NCBI GenBank assembly: GCA_044226785.1
Contig: JBGAGK010000004.1
Location: 62,001 to 126,000, forward strand
Direction: 5' to 3'
DNA length: 64,000 nucleotides
Source: TMP-86 sp039807285
Lineage (GTDB): Bacteria > Pseudomonadota > Gammaproteobacteria > Steroidobacterales > Steroidobacteraceae
The notes below the pieces were generated by a model. The model saw nothing but the letters and a program-made list of their open reading frames with translations, did no database searches and was not told the origin of the DNA. Below, in pieces: positions 59,368 to 64,000 of the stretch; position 1 is the stretch's first letter; each line of letters begins with the position of its first letter. The position numbers and the translations under genes are program-made.

Positions 59368-60726
59368 ATGGGACCTGGCGTCACGCTCTCCCGCTGGACC
59401 CTTTCGTACTTCGCAACGGCACTGGCCTGCCTGATTCTTGCGGAACTGCTGATGACCCTGGGCTTCGGCCATCCCGGCAATGCCCCCGCCTCTGCACAGA
59501 CACTGATCCTGGTGCACATCACCGCGCTGGGCTGGCTGAGCCTGCTGATGTGCGGTGCCCTGTTCCAGTTCGTCCCGGTGCTGGTGGCGAAACCCCTTTA
59601 CAGCAACTCATTGCCCCTGCCGACCCTCGGTTGCCTGGTCGCGGGACTGCTGCTGCTGATTGCCGGATTCCTGAAAATGGGGGGCCTGCTCACGCTGGAC
59701 ATGCCGTTCTTCCCACTGGCGGCCGGCATGCTGTCTGCAGGCTTCGCCCTGGTCCTGTGGAATCTGGCACGGACACTCTGGGCAGCACGACCTCTGCCGC
59801 TTCCGGCACGCTTCGTGGCGGTCGGGTTGTGCAGCGTCGCGGCAACCGTCGGCTTTGGCAGCATCTTTGCGCTGGTGCTGGGAGGCGTGGCGACCCGGCC
59901 GCATTTCCTGCGCTTTCTCGCCAGTGGCGTACCCATCCACGCGATCGCGGGTCTCGGTGGCTGGCTGACCTTCACCGCCATGGGTGTCAGTTACCGGCTG
60001 CTGGCGATGTTCATGCTGGCGCCCGAACTGGATGGCCCACGCACCCGGGCGGTGTTTCACCTGGGGACTGCCGCACTGACCGTGCTGATCGCCGGGGGAG
60101 TGGCCGCGATCTGCATGTCGGCAAGCCTCACCGGGGTCCTGGGCCTTTCCGGCCTGCTCGGTCTTGCGGCACTGGTCCTTTATGGCGGAGACATCCTGAG
60201 ACTGTATCGGGAGAGAAAGCGCCGCGTCATCGAATTGAACAGCCGGATGGCAGCTCTTGCCGCAGCAACGCTGGCCGCCTGCGCGATATTGATCCTCGTG
60301 TTGAGTGTCCTCGGCAGTGTGAGCCGCCATGCTGCTCCCGTGATCTTCCTCGTGGCCTTTGGCTGGCTCTCGGGACTCGGTCTTGCCAAGCTGTACAAGA
60401 TCACCGCATTCCTGACCTGGCTGGAATGCTACGGACCCATCCTGGGCAAGGCTGCAACGCCACGCGTGCAGGACCTGGTGGTCGAGCAGCACGCGCTCAA
60501 GTGGTTCGTCCTGTATTTCCTCGCCGTGTGGGCCGGAACGCTCGCACTGTTTCTGGATTCGGCACCGGCTTTCCGGATCTGCGCAGGCCTGATGCTCATC
60601 GCAAGCCTCGGCATCATGGTCCAGCTGGTGCGAATCCGCCGGCTGCTGGAGGTCAGGCATGCCTCGCGCCTGCCCCCCGGCGTGCAACTGCCCCCGTTGC
60701 TGCATTGTTCGATACAGCGTGAGTGA
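59368..60726 (+). CDS. Polytopic membrane protein of the NsrR regulon (NnrS- or heme-copper-oxidase-like)
   Basis: This 452-aa protein is predicted to have about 12 transmembrane helices with conserved His positions inside helices (ILVHITALGWLSLLMCGALFQFVPVL; VPIHAIAGLGGWLTF; KLYKITAFLTWLECYGP). This pattern recalls NnrS and CcoN/NorB-like heme proteins found in NO-stress regulons, but the family was not settled by sequence reading. ATG 59368 was chosen at the hydrophobic start. It follows the NsrR box and heads a rightward group with a DUF2249 and a DUF59 gene. A role in nitric-oxide tolerance is inferred. Confidence 0.7.
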   Translation: MGPGVTLSRWTLSYFATALACLILAELLMTLGFGHPGNAPASAQTLILVHITALGWLSLLMCGALFQFVPVLVAKPLYSNSLPLPTLGCLVAGLLLLIAGFLKMGGLLTLDMPFFPLAAGMLSAGFALVLWNLARTLWAARPLPLPARFVAVGLCSVAATVGFGSIFALVLGGVATRPHFLRFLASGVPIHAIAGLGGWLTFTAMGVSYRLLAMFMLAPELDGPRTRAVFHLGTAALTVLIAGGVAAICMSASLTGVLGLSGLLGLAALVLYGGDILRLYRERKRRVIELNSRMAALAAATLAACAILILVLSVLGSVSRHAAPVIFLVAFGWLSGLGLAKLYKITAFLTWLECYGPILGKAATPRVQDLVVEQHALKWFVLYFLAVWAGTLALFLDSAPAFRICAGLMLIASLGIMVQLVRIRRLLEVRHASRLPPGVQLPPLLHCSIQRE

Positions 60727-60741
60727 ATCAAGGAGATGAAC

Positions 60742-61290
60742 ATGACCCCATCATTCGTCGATGTCGATGTACGCCCCATCCTGCGCTCGGGCGGTGAACC
60801 CTTCGGAAAGATCATGCAGGCTGTGGCTGCACTCGGACCCGGAGAGGGTATACGCCTGCTGGCGACCTTCAAGCCCACGCCCCTGTTTCGGGTCATGGGC
60901 TCGAAGGGCTTCACACATGAAGCCCGGGAGATCGGTGGCGGCGACTGGGAAGTGCTGTTCTCGCCCTCAGCCTCGTCCTCGACTCGGCAGGAATCGCCCG
61001 CACCCCGGGCCGGCGCCCCTCAAGGGCAGAAGGATTCGGCCTGGCCGGAACCGGTGCAGCATCTGGACAACCGCGAGCTCGACCCACCCGAACCCATGGT
61101 GAGGATCCTCGCGGCAACCGAGAAGATGGCGCCCGGCGAGGTCCTGTCGGCCTTGCTCTGCCGTGAACCGATCTTCCTGTTGCCGGAGCTGTCCAGGCGC
61201 GGCCACACCTGGAAGGGAGGCTTCGAACCCGATGGCACCACCTACAAAGTCCTGATCCGCGTGGGACCGGACCAGGCACCCGCCGCATGA
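60742..61290 (+). CDS. Tandem DUF2249 protein
   Basis: This 182-aa cytoplasmic protein contains two DUF2249 domains. The first is at about 3-75 (VDVRPILRSGGEPFGKIMQAV). The second is at about 107-175 (LDNRELDPPEPMVRILAATEKMAPGEVLSALL). A Ser/Pro/Ala-rich linker joins them. DUF2249 genes occur often in NsrR and NO-detoxification regulons; the biochemical role is unclear. ATG 60742 has AAGGAG at good distance; ATG 60736 touches that site. The next gene overlaps its stop. Confidence 0.87.
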   Translation: MTPSFVDVDVRPILRSGGEPFGKIMQAVAALGPGEGIRLLATFKPTPLFRVMGSKGFTHEAREIGGGDWEVLFSPSASSSTRQESPAPRAGAPQGQKDSAWPEPVQHLDNRELDPPEPMVRILAATEKMAPGEVLSALLCREPIFLLPELSRRGHTWKGGFEPDGTTYKVLIRVGPDQAPAA

Positions 61291-61607
61291 GCGCGCAGGA
61301 GGCGACACTGGCCGAGCAGGTGAAAGATGCGTTGCGACTCGTGATCGATCCGGAGCTTGGCTACAATATCGTGGACCTCGGGCTCATCTACGATGTTGCA
61401 ATCGACGAAGGCGGCGCTGCCAGGATCACCATGACGACCACGACCCGAGGCTGCCCGGCCACCGGCTATCTTGCGGATGGCGCGGAGGATGCTGCAGCGT
61501 CGGTCGCAGGCGTGAAGATCGTCGATGTGAATCTGACCTACGACCCTCCCTGGACCCCTGCCATGATGAGTATCGAAGCGAAGCGTCATCTGGGCATCGA
61601 CGCCTGA
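61287..61607 (+). CDS. DUF59/MIP18-family metal-sulfur cluster biosynthetic protein
   Basis: This 106-aa protein has the MIP18/PaaD fold: VIDPELGYNIVDLGLIYDVAI, TMTTTTRGCPATGYL with the conserved Cys, and VNLTYDPPWTPAMMS. Such proteins assist iron-sulfur cluster assembly or repair. Position after the DUF2249 gene (four-base overlap) and under an NsrR promoter suggests repair of clusters damaged by NO. Confidence 0.9.
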   Translation: MSAQEATLAEQVKDALRLVIDPELGYNIVDLGLIYDVAIDEGGAARITMTTTTRGCPATGYLADGAEDAAASVAGVKIVDVNLTYDPPWTPAMMSIEAKRHLGIDA

Positions 61608-61620
61608 AGCGGACCGGCGC

Positions 61621-61899
61621 GTGCTCGGCTCACTGATAGAACAACTGGACCGGCCGGAACTCGCCGCGTCCGTTCTTCGCACCCTCGATCCGCAAGTGGC
61701 GCTGGCCATCGAGGCCCGGGCGAAGTCAGTTTCGATGACCGCGCCCGACTTCATCGCCGGAGCCGTGCGCGCCTTCATCGACAGCGCCGGGGATGATCTG
61801 TGGTTTCAGCTCCTGACCTTGATGCGCAAGGCGGCAGATCCCGGGCTTGTTGCGGTGCAGACCATCCTGACCTGGGTCGTCGCGGCGCGTGAATCATGA
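61621..61899 (+). CDS. Small helical protein of the NsrR regulon, function unknown
   Basis: This 92-aa protein starts with GTG 61621, 13 bp after the DUF59 gene. The sequence is predicted all-helical (LIEQLDRPELAASVLRTL, ALAIEARAKSV, FIAGAVRAFIDSAG) with a C-terminal amphipathic stretch and no Cys. I do not recognise the family. Coding is supported by the codon pattern and operon position only. It likely ends the transcription unit begun at 59368. Confidence 0.65.
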   Translation: MLGSLIEQLDRPELAASVLRTLDPQVALAIEARAKSVSMTAPDFIAGAVRAFIDSAGDDLWFQLLTLMRKAADPGLVAVQTILTWVVAARES

Positions 61900-61988
61900 C
61901 GAGCGTCCGTTGACGGGCCCGGATTCACCTGTAGCCACGGTGCGAATTGCGAAACATTGCTTCATTGAAATCACGCGAGCGCGACCAT

Positions 61989-62011
61989 AAGATACATCTG
62001 GTATTCATCTT
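61989..62011 (+). promoter_or_regulatory. Second NsrR-like operator
   Basis: AAGATACAT (61989-61997) and ATTCATCTT (62003-62011) form inverted arms with the same 23-bp span as the operator at 59234. Most consensus arm positions match. It lies about 30 bp upstream of the GTG start of the next small gene and is followed by AGGAG, so it is placed as a promoter-region operator. Confidence 0.65.
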
Positions 62012-62042
62012 TTGGTTCAACGGAACATCGAGGAGTGAGAAC

Positions 62043-62234
62043 GTGGCGTCACACTTCGAATCGCGAAATGGCGAAAAGCCTGAAGCATCTCCCTTCCGGC
62101 CTGCAGCGCCGGACAGACAGGACCCCGAGTGGGACGTCGTATCAGAGGCCTCATGGGAATCCTTTCCGGCCAGCGATCCGCCGGGCTGGATCCATTCGTC
62201 CAAGGTCGATCGCAAAGAACCGCTGAAGAGTTGA
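62043..62234 (+). CDS. Small acidic protein with WDVVSEASWESFPASDPPGW motif, function unknown
   Basis: This 63-aa protein starts with GTG 62043, with AGGAG seven bases before it. The frame is open back to ATG 61947, but that start would place the NsrR-like operator inside the gene. The C-terminal half carries a compact aromatic motif (WDVVSEASWESFPASDPPGW) seen in many small uncharacterised proteobacterial proteins. The N-terminal half is Pro/Glu-rich and probably flexible. It is followed 9 bp later by the DUF6522-like gene. Confidence 0.8.
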   Translation: MASHFESRNGEKPEASPFRPAAPDRQDPEWDVVSEASWESFPASDPPGWIHSSKVDRKEPLKS

Positions 62235-62243
62235 GGGTCCGCC

Positions 62244-62516
62244 GTGCGCGTGGAAATCTCGGGCAGCGACATCCTGATCGACGCGGATATCCTCGCGCCG
62301 CTCCTGGGCGTCGCGGCTGCGGATGTACCCGCCCTCATGCGCAAGAACGAGATCACCAGCAAGTGCGAACGCGGCATCGATGCTCATGAAGGCCAGTACC
62401 GGTTGAGCTTCTTCTACCAGGACCGCAGGGCCCGGTTGATGGTGGATTTGACGGGTCGAGTCCTGCAACGAGCTCGCCAGGAATCCGGCAGCACGCATCC
62501 ATCCCAGGGCCCGTAA
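62244..62516 (+). CDS. DUF6522-like small protein
   Basis: This 90-aa protein starts with GTG 62244. The layout resembles DUF6522: VEISGSDILIDADILAPLLG, then VPALMRKNEITSKCERGIDAHEGQYRLSFFYQDRRARL. One conserved Cys lies in TSKCERG. The function is unknown. The 9-bp gap from the previous gene and the shared NsrR-like operator suggest a two-gene NO-responsive unit. Confidence 0.78.
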   Translation: MRVEISGSDILIDADILAPLLGVAAADVPALMRKNEITSKCERGIDAHEGQYRLSFFYQDRRARLMVDLTGRVLQRARQESGSTHPSQGP

Positions 62517-62667
62517 GGACGCCACGGCAGGGCCGATCGCCGCGACCGGGCAAATAGGCTTCGGACCTGCCCCGCCGGCGGTTATGATAGCGGGCTGTTT
62601 CACGAAAAAAACCGCTGGCCCTCCCATGATCTTGCAGGAACCTGAACCTCGGGCGCGGGGCCCCCGC

Positions 62668-63795
62668 ATGACCCGCCGCCTCATCATCATGCTGGCCGGC
62701 TGTGCCATCGTCTTTGGCGGCGTGCTGGGCTTCCAGGCATTCGTGCGTCACATGATGCAGAAAGGCATGGCCTCCGCGCCCATGCCGGTGCAGACGATTT
62801 CCACCGCGAAGGCCGAGGCGCTGGACTGGCAGCCGACGCTTCATGCCGTGGGATCGGTCCGTGCCGTCAACGGCACCGACCTGTCGGCTGAGGTCCCCGG
62901 AATCGTCGAGGAAATCCGGTTCGAATCGGGTGATGACGTCAGTACCGGCCAGGTGCTGGTCAACCTGCGCTCCGGAGTGGATGTGGCCAGGCTCCGCGAG
63001 GCACAGGCCGCCGTGGAGCTCGCCCGGGCCGATTACCGGCGTTATCAGGAACTCGCGCCCAAGGGTCTGGTGAGCAAGGCAACCCTGGACTCGGCCGAAT
63101 CGCAGTTCCGAAGCGCCGAGGCGCAGGTGCGCCAACAACAGGAGGGCGTCAAGCGCACTTCCATCCGGGCGCCTTTTGGCGGACGCATCGGGCTGCGCGT
63201 GGTCGATGTCGGGCAATACCTGAATGCCGGCGCGAGGATCGCGACCCTGCAGGCCCTCGACCAGTTGCTGGTGGATTTTTTCCTGCCGCAACGCGACCTC
63301 GGTCAGTTGAGCGCCCGCCAGCATGTCACGGTGACAGTCGATGCATGGCCGGGCCAGAAATTTCCGGGCGAGATCCTTGCCGTAGACTCCAGGGTGGATC
63401 CACAGACCCGCAACGTCGCCGTGCGTGCACGCATCGACAACCCAGGACATCGCCTGCTGCCGGGCATGTATGTCTCCGTGGATGTGGATGCCGGAAAGCC
63501 GGTGCGCTACGTCACGCTGCCGCAGACGGCCATCGTCTTCAACTCCTTTGGCGATGCGGTGTTCCTCGTGAAAGGTACGGATGACAAGCTCACCGCGCGA
63601 CAGGCTTTCGTAAAGGTGGGACCGACGCGGGGTGACCAGATTGCCATTGTCTCCGGAGTGGATGCGGGGGCAACCGTGGTCAGCGCCGGCCAGATCAAGC
63701 TGCAGGATGGGACGCCGATCCGGATCAACAACACCGTGCAGCCATCGAACAATCCGGCACCCAATCCGCCCGACGAACCCGTCCGGAAAGAATGA
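62668..63795 (+). CDS. RND efflux periplasmic adaptor protein (AcrA/MexE-like)
   Basis: This 375-aa protein has an N-terminal anchor (RLIIMLAGCAIVFGGVLGFQAF), a split lipoyl domain (LSAEVPGIVEEIRFESGDDV; IRAPFGGRIGLRVVDVGQYL), an alpha-hairpin around 100-150 and a C-terminal beta-barrel. ATG 62668 begins the anchor; ATG 62626 would add 14 residues. The RND pump gene overlaps its stop by four bases. The substrate is unknown. Confidence 0.9.
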   Translation: MTRRLIIMLAGCAIVFGGVLGFQAFVRHMMQKGMASAPMPVQTISTAKAEALDWQPTLHAVGSVRAVNGTDLSAEVPGIVEEIRFESGDDVSTGQVLVNLRSGVDVARLREAQAAVELARADYRRYQELAPKGLVSKATLDSAESQFRSAEAQVRQQQEGVKRTSIRAPFGGRIGLRVVDVGQYLNAGARIATLQALDQLLVDFFLPQRDLGQLSARQHVTVTVDAWPGQKFPGEILAVDSRVDPQTRNVAVRARIDNPGHRLLPGMYVSVDVDAGKPVRYVTLPQTAIVFNSFGDAVFLVKGTDDKLTARQAFVKVGPTRGDQIAIVSGVDAGATVVSAGQIKLQDGTPIRINNTVQPSNNPAPNPPDEPVRKE

Positions 63796-64000
63796 AGTTC
63801 ACCGACACCTTCATCCAGCGGCCGGTACTGGCGAGCGTCGCCAGCATCCTGATCCTGGTGCTGGGCCTGCGTTCAGCAGGACTCCTGCATGTCCAGGAAT
63901 ATCCGTCCACGGAAAATGCCGTCATCACGGTGAGCACTGCCTACTTCGGAGCCTCACCCGATCTCGTGGCCAGCTTCATCACTGCTCCGATCGAGAATGC
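63792..64000 (+). CDS. RND efflux pump inner-membrane protein (3' truncated)
   Basis: The first 69 residues are present, starting MKFTDTFIQRPVLASVASILI, the typical first transmembrane helix of HAE-1 RND transporters, followed by the start of the first periplasmic domain (EYPSTENAVITVSTAYFGASPDLV). The gene runs off the right edge. ATG 63792 overlaps the adaptor stop (ATGA), which confirms the pair. Confidence 0.92.
   Translation, partial: MKFTDTFIQRPVLASVASILILVLGLRSAGLLHVQEYPSTENAVITVSTAYFGASPDLVASFITAPIEN

Noticed and set aside
61947..62042. Upstream ATG start for the small gene ending at 62234
   Set aside because: It would put the NsrR-like operator and the AGGAG site inside the coding region. 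GTG 62043 has correct spacing.
1..64000. CRISPR arrays, insertion sequences, integrases, prophage genes or attachment sites
   Set aside because: No regularly spaced repeats, transposase or integrase motifs or duplicated tRNA ends were seen. The tRNA-Ser shows no adjoining integrase gene.

Overview
The window is a 64 kb piece of a GC-rich chromosome, with short gaps, many start/stop overlaps, and frequent GTG and TTG starts. Its gene content points to a Gammaproteobacterium near Xanthomonadales, Nevskiales or Steroidobacterales. The indicators are TonB-receptor-driven chitin-sugar uptake, a PTS limited to GlcNAc with a fused EIIA-HPr-EI protein, and a xanthomonadin/aryl-polyene pigment cluster that starts from a chorismatase. 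The lineage is an inference from gene content; no rRNA gene is present.

Left part (0-17 kb). After the end of an unrecognised gene and a Rieske oxygenase lies a complete N-acetylglucosamine regulon in two divergent operons. Leftward: GH20 hexosaminidase, TonB receptor, NagX, the EIIA-HPr-EI fusion NagF and the permease NagE. Rightward: GntR regulator NagR, deaminase NagB-II, deacetylase NagA and a secreted SGNH esterase. The shared intergenic region carries repeated TGGTAT/ATACCA half-sites that look like NagR operators. Together these genes would bind chitooligosaccharides at the outer membrane, cut them to GlcNAc, import and phosphorylate it, and convert it to fructose-6-phosphate.

Middle part (17-34.5 kb). 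This holds an ABC export trio (adaptor, permease, ATPase), tRNA-Ser(CGA) with a strong terminator, mltF, tadA and a methyltransferase. Next is a five-gene leftward operon of unknown function. It encodes a tetraheme MauG/peroxidase-like cytochrome, a TatT-like protein, a beta-helix protein fused to cytochrome c, a TonB receptor and an SDR. A TetR regulator is divergent from it across a perfect 18-bp palindrome. A secreted YtcJ-type amidohydrolase and a BepA-like M48 lipoprotein follow.

Pigment cluster (34.5-51 kb). About seventeen closely spaced genes encode an aryl-polyene assembly line: flavin halogenase-like protein, 3-hydroxybenzoate-forming chorismatase, acyltransferases, glycosyltransferase, ACP, ligase, two ketosynthase-type proteins, two dehydratases, ketoreductase, LolA-like and MMPL export proteins, a NodB deacetylase and a methyltransferase. 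A cation/proton antiporter and a dipeptide epimerase trail it. The expected product is a xanthomonadin-like, possibly halogenated, membrane pigment.

Right part (52-64 kb). A glutathione S-transferase gene is broken by a one-base loss plus an internal deletion. A GFA-family protein follows, then a cytoplasmic glucoamylase, 6-phosphogluconate dehydrogenase, glucose-6-phosphate dehydrogenase and a ROK glucokinase, which form a glucan-to-pentose-phosphate route. After these comes a nitric-oxide regulon: NsrR is divergent from a heme-type membrane protein, a double DUF2249 protein, a DUF59 protein and a small protein, with a clear NsrR box between. A second NsrR-like box precedes two small genes of unknown function. 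The window ends in an RND efflux adaptor and the start of its pump.
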